From Christensenella sp964592155 (GTDB taxonomy: Bacteria > Bacillota > Clostridia > Christensenellales > Christensenellaceae): DNA of 54,886 nucleotides. The position numbers were made by a program, and so were the translations under genes. The stretch is from NCBI GenBank assembly GCA_964592155.1, contig CAZQDA010000007.1:1-54886 (forward strand), given 5' to 3'. The notes under the pieces were generated by a model. That model was not told the DNA's origin, searched no databases, and was given only the letters and a program-made list of their open reading frames with translations. This document shows positions 22,942-31,010 of this stretch, one piece after another (the first letter of the stretch is position 1; the number at the start of each line of letters is the position of its first letter).

Positions 22942-25294
22942 CGTAAAATACAAAATCATTGCATGGGCGCTTTGTGTTTTTACGACGTGCTTCATCGGTT
23001 TTTCCGGGCTGCGGCTTGCGCGGTACGATTCGGGCAATGAGATTACGAGCGATAAATACATCGAAAGCATGGCGTATCGCATGGCCATGAACGATTACGC
23101 GAATTCTGTGCATAAAGCCTTTTTTGGCTATAATGAAGATGGCGAAACAACAGAAATCAACACTTATATTTCCATGTTGAAAAATTCTTATGAGGACGAG
23201 CTGGGAAAAATACTCATGAATACGAGTTTGGAGGGCGATTATGATGCGTATATGGCAAAGTTTAAAAATGAATTTGCACAAAAGGTTGCAGGTATCGAGG
23301 AAAGTGCGTCAGCTGCATCGTCAGCGCCGCTGGCGGGCGCGGATCAAGGCGAGTCTGATCGTTTAACGATCAAAGAAGAGATTGCGACTGCGTTTGCGGA
23401 AAGCGGAAGCGAACAGGTGGGTGGCGATGCGATGGAAAGATTGCCTGCGCTGGATGAATATACTCAGCGTCAGGTGGATTCCGTTAATGACAAATATGCC
23501 AGACTGCTTGCATCCGCGCCGGATTACATCGGCAAACAGTATGAAGAAGAAAAGCTGCAGGCGCAGGATAGCTTGAAAAACAACAAAAATTATTATTTTG
23601 CGATTGTCGAAAACGGCCGGGTAACAAACACAAATGTGGAGCAGGGCAATCCGGTGGAATGGATTGGGAACCTCGATTCAAACAAAGCTTTTTCATGGGG
23701 CGAGGTAGAGCCGGGGCTTTATGGGGCATTGCCGCAAAAACAGGGGATGTCTTATGAGACAGTCACGGAATTTGAGATTCCGACGATGAACAGTGCCCGC
23801 ATTTATGCGGGGATGTCCAACGATTTTTATGAGCAAAGCAGGGGAGAATACGCCGTTACCTATAAGGCATACCTGATCACTGTGGTGTTCATGGTTCTGT
23901 GTATTGTTCTTTTTGCGGGAAGCTTCCTCTGGCTGATTTATACGGCGGGCAGAACGCCTCTGGGTGACGAAGTGAAGGTCGGCGTTATGGACTCGATCTA
24001 TCTCGATGCAGGCGGCGTGGGACTGCTGCTCATCGAATTACTGCTTGCGAATCTGTTTTTTTATGAACAGCGGTTGTGGACAACCGGCACGTGGAGCGTG
24101 GTGCAGGCGGTTCGTATCGCAATCTATGTCTCAATCGGAACGGTGCTCATGATTCTGTGGAGCATGTCCGTCTCCAGAAGGGTAAAGCGAAAAGAGAATT
24201 ATACGTTGGTTGCAAGAATATTCAGCGGGTTTAAAACTGCATACGATAGAAGTGATGTAAAGGCAAAAGGGGTCGGCTTTATCATTTGTTATCTGCTCGG
24301 AGGTATGGGCTTTGTGCTGCTCACGGTCCTGTTTGGCTTCCTGATGGGGCCGGCAGGCGTGTTTATTGGCATTGTGATCCTTTCAATCTATGTTGCCGCC
24401 ATATTGAAGTATATCCTGCTTAAGGCTGCGGCAGTCAGAGAAATTTCCAAGGCTGTGGAATGTATGAAGGCAGGCACGCTGCAATACAAAATTCCCAAAG
24501 GCGGAGGGCAGGAGTTTGATCAAATTGCCTATGGGATCGAGCATATTGCGGAAGGCTTTGAGGCGGCGGTCACCAAAGAGGTGAAATCTGAAAAAATGAA
24601 GACCGAGCTTATTACAAATGTATCCCATGATATCAAAACGCCGCTGACTTCGATTCTGACCTATGTGGATTTGCTCAAAAAAGAAGGACTCTCAAGTCCG
24701 AATGCTTCCAAATATCTCGATGTTCTGGATATGAAGTCAAAACGCTTGAAATTTCTGACGGACGACCTGTTTGAGGCGGCCAAAGCGAGCAGCGGTGATA
24801 TGACGGTAGACATGTCTCGTATGGAGCTTGTGCAGTTTATGGAGCAGGCGTTGGGAGAAATGTCGGATAAAATAGAAAGCTCGGGCCTTGAATTTGTGAC
24901 AAATGCGCCAGACAAAGATGTGTTTGTGGAAGCGGATGGCAAACTCTTATGGCGTGTGATCGGCAATGTGCTTGATAACGCGATCAAGTATGCCGCTGCC
25001 GGAACGCGCGTGTATATCGATTTTATGAAAACGGACGAATCAAGCTGCGTTATTGTGAAAAACGTATCCAGAGACCCGCTTAACATGACGGAAGATGAGC
25101 TTATGGAGCGCTTTAAGCGCGGGGATGAATCCCGCCATACGGAAGGCTCCGGTCTGGGGCTTTCGATTGCGCAAAACTTCATGCAATTGATGAATGGAGA
25201 ATTCCGTATTGAAATTGACGGCGATTTGTTTAAGGTTTCGATCTGTTTTCCGGTTACGCCGGGCAAGACTTTTCCTGATATAAACGTGAACTGA
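22910..25294 (+). CDS. Membrane sensor histidine kinase with large extracytoplasmic domain and five further helices
   Basis: A 794-residue kinase partner of the upstream regulator. Helix 1 is at about 16-35. A roughly 285-residue extracytoplasmic region rich in charged residues follows (about 36-318). Then come helices near 320-345, 370-385, 401-420, 453-478 and 480-502. A short linker leads to the HisKA dimerisation domain with phospho-acceptor His573 in NVSHDIKTP, then HATPase_c with the N box NVLDNAIKYA near 690 and the G box GSGLGLS near 746. The start is a TTG at 22910, overlapping the regulator by 32 bp, and its ribosome site is weak; a slightly later start is possible. The multi-helix membrane part resembles VanS-like clostridial sensors with extra helices. 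The signal is unknown. Confidence 0.88.
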   Translation: MDTKSIKSKYDVKYKIIAWALCVFTTCFIGFSGLRLARYDSGNEITSDKYIESMAYRMAMNDYANSVHKAFFGYNEDGETTEINTYISMLKNSYEDELGKILMNTSLEGDYDAYMAKFKNEFAQKVAGIEESASAASSAPLAGADQGESDRLTIKEEIATAFAESGSEQVGGDAMERLPALDEYTQRQVDSVNDKYARLLASAPDYIGKQYEEEKLQAQDSLKNNKNYYFAIVENGRVTNTNVEQGNPVEWIGNLDSNKAFSWGEVEPGLYGALPQKQGMSYETVTEFEIPTMNSARIYAGMSNDFYEQSRGEYAVTYKAYLITVVFMVLCIVLFAGSFLWLIYTAGRTPLGDEVKVGVMDSIYLDAGGVGLLLIELLLANLFFYEQRLWTTGTWSVVQAVRIAIYVSIGTVLMILWSMSVSRRVKRKENYTLVARIFSGFKTAYDRSDVKAKGVGFIICYLLGGMGFVLLTVLFGFLMGPAGVFIGIVILSIYVAAILKYILLKAAAVREISKAVECMKAGTLQYKIPKGGGQEFDQIAYGIEHIAEGFEAAVTKEVKSEKMKTELITNVSHDIKTPLTSILTYVDLLKKEGLSSPNASKYLDVLDMKSKRLKFLTDDLFEAAKASSGDMTVDMSRMELVQFMEQALGEMSDKIESSGLEFVTNAPDKDVFVEADGKLLWRVIGNVLDNAIKYAAAGTRVYIDFMKTDESSCVIVKNVSRDPLNMTEDELMERFKRGDESRHTEGSGLGLSIAQNFMQLMNGEFRIEIDGDLFKVSICFPVTPGKTFPDINVN

Positions 25295-25297
25295 TGC

Positions 25298-25323
25298 AAA
25301 AAGCCTCTGCGGGGGCTTTTTTT
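25298..25323 (+). terminator. Terminator of the two-component operon
   Basis: An AAAAAGCCTC / GGGGGCTTTTT stem with a TGC loop and a T run. Confidence 0.82.
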
Positions 25324-25473
25324 GCAGGAAGTTTCTCGTTTTGGATCAGAAGCAAAACGGCCTTGGCAAGACAGGGGTGACCAAAACGCGTCCCAAGACA
25401 GCATTTTTTTGTCAAAAGCCCCAAAAGAAAAAAATATCGGTTTAAATACGCTCGATGCTGTGTATATTAAAAA

Positions 25474-25494
25474 CGATGAGCGTTTGCTCAATCG
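25474..25494 (+). promoter_or_regulatory. Inverted repeat in the rubrerythrin leader
   Basis: CGATGAGC (25474-25481) and GCTCAATCG (25486-25494) pair with one bulge around GTTT. It lies between a possible -10 (TATATT, 25463-25468) and the ribosome site GGGAGG. It could be an operator for a redox regulator or an mRNA hairpin. Confidence 0.4.
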
Positions 25495-25515
25495 TATATT
25501 GGGAGGTATATAGAA

Positions 25516-26055
25516 ATGGTAAAGTATGTATGTCAGGTGTGCGGTTATACCGCCGAAGGAGAAAAACCCGCTAAATGCCCGCAGTGCGGCGCTGATGGTT
25601 CCAAGTTTGATGAACTCACAGGCGAGCGCGTTTGGGCGGATGAGCATAAAATCGGCGTTGCTGCAGGGCTTGACGAAGAAGTTGTACAGGGCTTGAGAGA
25701 AAACTTTATGGGCGAGTGTACGGAAGTTGGAATGTATCTTGCGATGGCAAGGCAGGCTGACAGGGAAGGATATCCGGAAGTTGCGGAAACCTACAAACGT
25801 GCGGCTTATGAAGAAGCGGATCACGCATCCAGATTTGCAGAACTGTTGGGTGAAGTTGTATTTGCGGACACGAAGAAAAACCTTCAGTTGCGTGCAGATG
25901 CGGAGTGCGGAGCAACAGCCGGAAAACTGGCGCTTGCAAAACGCGCAAAAGAGCTTGGATACGACGCGATTCACGACACAGTGCATGAAATGGCAAAAGA
26001 TGAAGCCCGCCATGGCTGCGCTTTCCAGGGATTGCTGGATCGGGTTGTGAAATAA
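25516..26055 (+). CDS. Reverse-type rubrerythrin (rubredoxin domain first)
   Basis: A 179-residue non-haem iron peroxidase. An N-terminal rubredoxin-like Fe(Cys)4 site (CQVCG at 6-10, CPQCG at 21-25) is followed by a diiron ferritin-like domain with ligands in ENFMGECTEVGMY (about 62-74), YEEADHASRF (about 97-106) and DEARHGCAF (about 163-171). This domain order is that of reverse rubrerythrins of Clostridia, which reduce hydrogen peroxide using NADH via rubredoxin reductases. GGGAGG precedes the ATG. It is monocistronic with a strong terminator. Together with the desulfoferrodoxin at 51353 it indicates an anaerobe with superoxide and peroxide defence but no visible catalase here. Confidence 0.93.
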   Translation: MVKYVCQVCGYTAEGEKPAKCPQCGADGSKFDELTGERVWADEHKIGVAAGLDEEVVQGLRENFMGECTEVGMYLAMARQADREGYPEVAETYKRAAYEEADHASRFAELLGEVVFADTKKNLQLRADAECGATAGKLALAKRAKELGYDAIHDTVHEMAKDEARHGCAFQGLLDRVVK

Positions 26056-26081
26056 GCATTTTTATAGCAAAGAGACTGAAC

Positions 26082-26114
26082 AAAAGGCCTGCGGCTTAAG
26101 CCGTGGGCCTTTTT
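26082..26114 (+). terminator. Terminator of the rubrerythrin gene
   Basis: AAAAGGCC / GGCCTTTT arms enclose the perfect palindrome CGGCTTAAGCCG, followed by T. Confidence 0.88.
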
Positions 26115-26160
26115 GCGTACTGGCAGCCACGAAATTGAAGATTAAAATAAAAAGAAAGAG

Positions 26161-26189
26161 TTGACAAACAAATGAGGCGATGTTACAAT
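26161..26189 (+). promoter_or_regulatory. Promoter of the LacI-type regulator gene of the sugar locus
   Basis: Perfect TTGACA (26161-26166), 17-bp spacer, TACAAT (26184-26189). The operator begins 5 bp downstream. Confidence 0.85.
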
Positions 26190-26194
26190 CTACA

Positions 26195-26214
26195 TTGTAA
26201 AAACGTTTTTACAA
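26195..26214. promoter_or_regulatory. LacI-type operator at the regulator promoter
   Basis: TTGTAAAAACGTTTTTACAA is a perfect 20-bp palindrome with central CG, positioned over the transcription start. This is consistent with autorepression. An 18-bp copy lies inside the next gene. Confidence 0.85.
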
Positions 26215-26323
26215 ACTGTTCCACAATCAATCATCCCCTTGATTATTCATTAAAACCGTATTAAATTAAATATAAGGCGAAACGATGATATCGTTTGCAA
26301 AAGCAGAAGAGCGAGGAATCTTT

Positions 26324-27322
26324 ATGAAGGTGCAGGCAACGATCAGAGACGTCGCACAGCAGGCGAATGTTTCAATATCCACCGTTTCCAGAGTTATGAA
26401 CGATCTGGATCGTGTTAGCGACGAAGTGCGCAACCGCGTAAAGAAAGTCGCAAAACGCCTGAACTATGTGCCAAACAACATAGCGGTGTCTATGGTAAAA
26501 GGGCAGACCAGAACTGTTCTGGTAGTTGTACCGGATATCATCAATGAATATTATACTTCGGTGATACACGGAGTGGAAGAAGTGGCGCAGAGCAAGGGAT
26601 ATACCACAATTGTATATGCTTCGAATTCGGAAGAGGAGAAAGAAGCGGGGCTTTTTAGCGGCGGTCCTCTGGCTAAAATGATCGACGGAGCCATCGTGGT
26701 TCCTGCAAGTAGTGATTTTATGGTCTACCGCCAATTTGGAAAACCGCTTGTGCTGGTGGATCGGTACATTGTGGGCTCCGGGCTTCCGGGCGTTGTGATT
26801 GATAATTTCGGCGGGTCCTATCAGCTGATGAAACTGCTGGTCGAAAACGGACACAGGAAAATTGCCGCCATTATGGGAGATATGACATTCAACATTGGGC
26901 AGGAGCGTTATCTGGGCTATGAACAGGCGCTTAAGGAAAACGGGATTAAAATCAACAATGAATATGTATATTATGGCGATTGGTATCGCAATACCGGCTA
27001 TGACGGAATGCGCAAGCTTTTATCGCTCCCTGATCCGCCCACGGCAGTATACGCGACAAATAACCTGCTTTGCATTGGATGCATCGAGGCCTTAAAAGAT
27101 GCGGGGATGACAGTGGGAAAAGATATTTCTCTGGTAGGCTTTGACGATCATATTCTGGCGGAATTTGTGGATGATGGCGTAACGGTTGTTACGCGGCCGA
27201 TGGTGGATATGGGGATCGTAGCGGCGGAAAAGCTGTTTCGCGCCTTTCAAGGAAAGAATATAGAAGAAAAAATTGTATTGGACATTGCGATTAAAAAGCG
27301 AGGTTCCATTAGACGCATATAG
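26324..27322 (+). CDS. LacI-family regulator of the sugar transport locus
   Basis: A 332-residue regulator. The helix-turn-helix reads TIRDVAQQANVSISTVSRVM (about 5-24), the hinge helix is NYVPNNIAVSMV (about 47-58), and the effector-binding domain (SBP-like) runs to the end, with ENGHRKIAAIMGD near 185 and DISLVGFDDH near 270. I chose ATG 26324, which follows GAGGAA; an ATG at 26285 has no ribosome site. Its own promoter carries a 20-bp palindrome and the following gene contains a near-identical one, so it probably controls itself and the downstream ABC operon. The effector is likely the transported sugar or its phosphate. Confidence 0.9.
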   Translation: MKVQATIRDVAQQANVSISTVSRVMNDLDRVSDEVRNRVKKVAKRLNYVPNNIAVSMVKGQTRTVLVVVPDIINEYYTSVIHGVEEVAQSKGYTTIVYASNSEEEKEAGLFSGGPLAKMIDGAIVVPASSDFMVYRQFGKPLVLVDRYIVGSGLPGVVIDNFGGSYQLMKLLVENGHRKIAAIMGDMTFNIGQERYLGYEQALKENGIKINNEYVYYGDWYRNTGYDGMRKLLSLPDPPTAVYATNNLLCIGCIEALKDAGMTVGKDISLVGFDDHILAEFVDDGVTVVTRPMVDMGIVAAEKLFRAFQGKNIEEKIVLDIAIKKRGSIRRI

Positions 27323-27362
27323 AGGCAATAAACTACGAAAAAATTTTATGAGGCTACTGTTT

Positions 27363-27405
27363 CGATTACGAATCGCATTTTGTATCGGTTTCTTTCGTGT
27401 ACGAA
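27363..27405. promoter_or_regulatory. Two small inverted repeats before the GATase-like gene
   Basis: CGATTACGAATCG (27363-27375) and TTCGTGTACGAA (27394-27405) both contain TTCG/CGAA half-sites and lie 36-78 nt before the ATG of the operon's first structural gene. They may be operator sites of a second regulator. No clear promoter hexamers are seen. Confidence 0.35.
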
Positions 27406-27440
27406 TAAACATACATTAATAGCAAAAATTGGAGGTCTAT

Positions 27441-28196
27441 ATGAAAAAAACATCAGTACTATTGATTGGAGAATCATGGGCGGTGCATACGGTTGAGGCA
27501 AAGGGAGCGGACGTATTTACCTACGATACCTATGAAGTAGGTACGCAGTATATGCAACGCGCCCTAAACACGGATGACATTGAATTTCATCACATGCCCT
27601 GCCATATGGTGCAGTATGAATTTCCGAATTCGGCGGCGGAGTTGTTGGAGAAGTATGACGTAATATTGATCAGTGACATTGGCGCAAATACTTTTTTGCT
27701 TCCTGTAAAAACGTTTTTACATTGTCAGCCAACGCCAAACAAACTGGAAATTTTGAGAGATTTTGTGAGCATAGGAGGCGGTGTGTGCATGGTTGGCGGC
27801 TACCTTTCCTTCATGGGGATGGAGGGAAAGGGCCGCTACAACAATACGCCGATCGAGCATGCGTTGCCGGTCAACTTTTTTCCGCATGACGACCGCGTGG
27901 AACTTCCGCAGGGCGCAATTTGCGGGGTAGATGTGAAAAAGCATGAAATTTTGGACGGTTTGGATGCAAAAACACCGATGATTTTCGGTTATAACCGCGC
28001 AACCGTAAAAGAAGATGCGCAAACGGTGATCGCATATGAAGGAGATCCCATTCTTTCGGTAAGGGAATATGGGAAAGGCAGGACGGCGGCATATGCTTCA
28101 GATTGCGGGCCGCACTGGTGTTCTTTGGAATTTTGCGAGAGTGATTTTTATAAAACGATGTGGAACAATATCGTGAAATGGCTTGCAAAGGCGTAG
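27441..28196 (+). CDS. Putative glutamine amidotransferase-like protein (GATase1-like)
   Basis: A 251-residue soluble protein of the type placed in the GATase1-like (PF07090-type) group, often found in sugar ABC operons. It opens with SVLLIGESWAVHTVEAKGADVF, has a YDVILISDIGANTFLL strand-turn near 77, a nucleophile-elbow-like region GGGVCMVGGYLSFMG near 115-129 (Cys near 118), and a late PILSVREYGKGRTAAYASDCGPHW segment. Whether it has amidotransferase activity is unknown, and no partner synthetase is adjacent. ATG 27441 follows GGAGG; an in-frame TTG lies inside that ribosome site. The coding sequence contains a perfect copy of the upstream LacI operator at 27704. Confidence 0.75.
   Translation: MKKTSVLLIGESWAVHTVEAKGADVFTYDTYEVGTQYMQRALNTDDIEFHHMPCHMVQYEFPNSAAELLEKYDVILISDIGANTFLLPVKTFLHCQPTPNKLEILRDFVSIGGGVCMVGGYLSFMGMEGKGRYNNTPIEHALPVNFFPHDDRVELPQGAICGVDVKKHEILDGLDAKTPMIFGYNRATVKEDAQTVIAYEGDPILSVREYGKGRTAAYASDCGPHWCSLEFCESDFYKTMWNNIVKWLAKA
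27704..27721. promoter_or_regulatory. Intragenic copy of the LacI-type operator
   Basis: TGTAAAAACGTTTTTACA, a perfect 18-bp palindrome identical to the core of the site at 26195-26214, lies within the GATase-like coding sequence about 1.5 kb downstream. This spacing would permit looping or a transcription roadblock. Confidence 0.8.
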
Positions 28197-28268
28197 GAAT
28201 TTTTTAGGAATACAATTTGTTCGTGCGCATAAGCGCGGACAGAAAAATAGAATGGAGGAGAAAATAAA

Positions 28269-29420
28269 ATGAAAAAAAATTTAAAATCAGTAATGACAGT
28301 GTTGTTGTGTCTGGTACTTGCGGTTGCATTGATTGGCTGCGCGGCAGCGCCGCCGGCAGCTTCGGAAAGCGCTGCTCCGGCAGGAGAAGCGAGCGCAAGC
28401 AATAGCGCGGAGAGCTCTGCAGATGGTGCAAAAGCTGTGTTGACTCCGCAGGATGCGGGCTATTGGGACGGTTTGCCCTATAAAGACGTGCTGCCTTTAG
28501 ACGCGGGTGCGGCGGGGGATAAGGAAATTGTGATCGGTTTTTCACAGACCGCATTTAACCATCCTTGGCGTGTGGAGATGATCAATTCGGCGGAAGCTGA
28601 GGTTGCAAGGCATCCAAATGTAAAAATGGTAACGACGGACGGAAATGCGGATGTCGTGAAGCAAAGCTCTGATATTCGTGACCTGATCAGTCAGGGCGTG
28701 GATGCGATCGTCATGAGCCCGGTTGAATCGGGAGGGCTGGTTGGCGCTGTAGAAGAGGCGACGGCAGCAGGCATTCCGGTGATTGTTTTGGACAGGGACG
28801 TTTTCACAGATAAGCGGACTGTGTTTATCGGGCAGAGCAACTATACCATGGGCGCGGCGGTTGCGCAAAAAATGGCAGATGATCTTGGCGGCAAAGGAAA
28901 GATATTGGAAATCACAGGTCTCATGGGGTCTTCTCCTGCGATTGGACGGCAGGAAGGCATGATGTCCGTACTCGAAAAATATCCTGAGATCGAAATTTTG
29001 GCTACGGGCGACGGGGAATGGATTCGTGAACCCGCGGTGAAGTTAATGGAAGACTGGTTGACCGCATATCCGCAGATTGACGCAGTATTTTCGCACGCAG
29101 AAGAATCTTCCTGGGGAGCGCAGCTTGCAATTGAGCGCGCGGCGCGTCAGGGCGAAGGCATCAAGCACTACACCATGGATGGCTCCAATCAGGGCTTTGT
29201 ATCGGTAAAAGACGGTGAATTCCAGGCGGACGGAAACTATACGCCGTTCATTGGACAGCTGGGAATCCGCGCGGCGCTTTATACGATTATGGGCAAGGAG
29301 ATTCCGGACACGCAGGATTATGAATATGGAAAGCAGATTGTTCTGCCTGACCTTCCGGTTGTCGTAGCTGAAAATGCAGGCGAGTGGGTTGGCAAAGGCT
29401 GGGGAGAGTACGAGGAATAA
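28269..29420 (+). CDS. Sugar ABC transporter substrate-binding lipoprotein (RbsB-like)
   Basis: A 383-residue periplasmic-binding-protein family member. The signal peptide ends at ALIGC (Cys near 19), with an Ala/Ser/Glu linker of about 40 residues. The type I sugar-binding fold (PF13407-like) includes IVIGFSQTAFNHPWRVEM near 85, DLISQGVDAIVMSPVES near 138, and GIPVIVLDRDV near 168. It should bind a pentose, hexose or related compound outside the cell. GGAGG precedes the ATG. It is followed by a 38-nt hairpin before the ATPase gene, an arrangement known to raise binding-protein mRNA over that of the membrane subunits. Confidence 0.9.
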   Translation: MKKNLKSVMTVLLCLVLAVALIGCAAAPPAASESAAPAGEASASNSAESSADGAKAVLTPQDAGYWDGLPYKDVLPLDAGAAGDKEIVIGFSQTAFNHPWRVEMINSAEAEVARHPNVKMVTTDGNADVVKQSSDIRDLISQGVDAIVMSPVESGGLVGAVEEATAAGIPVIVLDRDVFTDKRTVFIGQSNYTMGAAVAQKMADDLGGKGKILEITGLMGSSPAIGRQEGMMSVLEKYPEIEILATGDGEWIREPAVKLMEDWLTAYPQIDAVFSHAEESSWGAQLAIERAARQGEGIKHYTMDGSNQGFVSVKDGEFQADGNYTPFIGQLGIRAALYTIMGKEIPDTQDYEYGKQIVLPDLPVVVAENAGEWVGKGWGEYEE

Positions 29421-29445
29421 GCTTTAATCTTCTACAGGTTTGGCG

Positions 29446-29483
29446 CTGTGGTTTTCGAAGGAGGAATCCTGCGGAAACCACAG
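29446..29483 (+). promoter_or_regulatory. Intercistronic stem-loop between binding protein and ATPase genes
   Basis: Outer arms CTGTGGTTT and AAACCACAG pair perfectly, with further CG/CG and AGGA/TCCT pairs inside and a GGAA loop; only two mismatches occur in 17 positions. The hairpin also buries the AAGGAGG at 29457-29463. It has no T run, so mRNA 3'-end protection or processing is more likely than termination. Confidence 0.75.
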
Positions 29484-29510
29484 CAAACAAAAGCAAAGGA
29501 TGTATCGGTC

Positions 29511-31010
29511 ATGTATAGATTAGAGATGCAACATATTTTCAAAAGCTTTGGTGGAGTTAAGGCACTTTGTGATGTGAGCCTGAAAGTAGAGCCGGGAGAG
29601 GTGCATGCGCTGATTGGTGAAAACGGCGCGGGAAAATCCACTCTGATGAAGGTTCTTGCGGGAGCCATTACAAAGGATTCCGGCACCATACTGATTGAGG
29701 GGGAGGAAGTCAACCTGAACTCTCCAAAATCGGCTCTGGAAAGCGGAATCAGCGTTATCTATCAGGAACTGAATCTGGTGTCGGACCTCACAGTCGCAGA
29801 AAATATATTTTTGGATCATTTTTTACGAAAAGGATGTTTTGTGCAGTGGAAGGAGATGTATGAACAATCGGCGCAGTATCTGGCACAGCTGGGCGTTCAG
29901 ATTTCTCCTAAAAAAACCATAGGTGAGATGACGGTGGCACGGCAGCAGATGGTTGAAATTGCAAAGGCAATTAAAAACAAATCAAAAATAGTCGTGTTTG
30001 ACGAGCCGTCAGCGGTCTTGGGAAAACAGGATTCAGAATTATTATTCAAACAGATTGAGAAGCTCAAAAACCAAGGCGTTTCCGTGATTTATATTTCGCA
30101 CAGGCTGGATGAAATTTTGAGGATTACAGACAAGGTAACCGTCATGCGCGACGGGAAATATATCACGACGCAGGAAACCAAGAATTTGCGAATGGAAGAC
30201 CTTGTGTCCTATATGACAGGAAAAAGCTATGGGGATATGTGGACCAGAAAGGAATATGTTCCCAATGAAAATGAAATCGTATTGGAAGTCAAAAATCTGA
30301 AACGCAAAAATGTGGTGAACGATGTCTCCTTTCATGTGAGAAAAGGGGAAATACTCGGCCTGGCAGGGTTGGTGGGCTCAGGACGCTCCGAAATTGCACG
30401 GGTGCTGTTTGGGGCGGATGCAAAGTCCGGAGGAGAAATTTATCTGCACGGAAAAAAAGTGACGATCAAAAATCCGCAGGATGCGCGCAGGCATGGAATC
30501 GGATTCGTATTGGAAGACCGTAAGACGGAAGGTCTGTTGATCGAACGTTCGATCAAGGAAAATATTACAATTACTGATTTAAAACGATATAAAAAAGGTT
30601 TGTTGCTTGACGACAAAAAAGAGAGCAGGGCGGCAGCGGAATTCAAGGAAAAATTGCTGATCAAAACCAATAACCTTGATAATCCTGTCATGAGCCTTTC
30701 AGGGGGAAACCAGCAAAAGGTATCCATTGCAAAATGGATGCATATAGAGCCGGAGGTTCTGATTCTTGACGAACCGACCAGAGGCGTTGATGTCGGCGCA
30801 AAAAGCGAGATTTACAAATTGATTGAACAATTGAAGCAGCAGGGCAAAGCCGTACTGGTAATCTCATCTGAGTTTAGCGAAATTTTAGGGCTTTCCGATC
30901 GGATTATTGTTATCCGCAGAGGATCGGTAGTCGGCGAGTTCACACAAGAGGAAATACAAAACGACAGCAGTATCTTGGAAACTTTTTCTGACGGGGAGGA
31001 CGCGATATAA
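29511..31010 (+). CDS. Sugar ABC transporter ATP-binding protein, two ATPase domains (RbsA/MglA type)
   Basis: A 499-residue fused ATPase. Domain 1 has Walker A GENGAGKST (about 37-45), the degenerate signature TVARQQMVEIAKA near 143, and Walker B IVVFDEPSAVL near 160. Domain 2 has the degenerate P-loop GLVGSGRSE near 287, the canonical LSGGNQQKVSIAKW near 396, and Walker B VLILDEPTRGVDVG near 416. This asymmetric pattern is normal for monosaccharide importers. I chose ATG 29511, as family members begin just before this point; the GTG at 29448 would put a hairpin in coding sequence. The stop overlaps the permease start by 1 bp. Confidence 0.92.
   Translation: MYRLEMQHIFKSFGGVKALCDVSLKVEPGEVHALIGENGAGKSTLMKVLAGAITKDSGTILIEGEEVNLNSPKSALESGISVIYQELNLVSDLTVAENIFLDHFLRKGCFVQWKEMYEQSAQYLAQLGVQISPKKTIGEMTVARQQMVEIAKAIKNKSKIVVFDEPSAVLGKQDSELLFKQIEKLKNQGVSVIYISHRLDEILRITDKVTVMRDGKYITTQETKNLRMEDLVSYMTGKSYGDMWTRKEYVPNENEIVLEVKNLKRKNVVNDVSFHVRKGEILGLAGLVGSGRSEIARVLFGADAKSGGEIYLHGKKVTIKNPQDARRHGIGFVLEDRKTEGLLIERSIKENITITDLKRYKKGLLLDDKKESRAAAEFKEKLLIKTNNLDNPVMSLSGGNQQKVSIAKWMHIEPEVLILDEPTRGVDVGAKSEIYKLIEQLKQQGKAVLVISSEFSEILGLSDRIIVIRRGSVVGEFTQEEIQNDSSILETFSDGEDAI

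Noticed and set aside
24661..26013. 450-codon minus-strand frame
   Set aside because: It spans the 3' half of the histidine kinase, a terminator and most of rubrerythrin in antisense, and has no recognisable protein features.
29448..29510. GTG start for the sugar ATPase
   Set aside because: It would translate through the hairpin at 29446-29483 and add residues absent from the family; its apparent AAGGAGG lies downstream of it.
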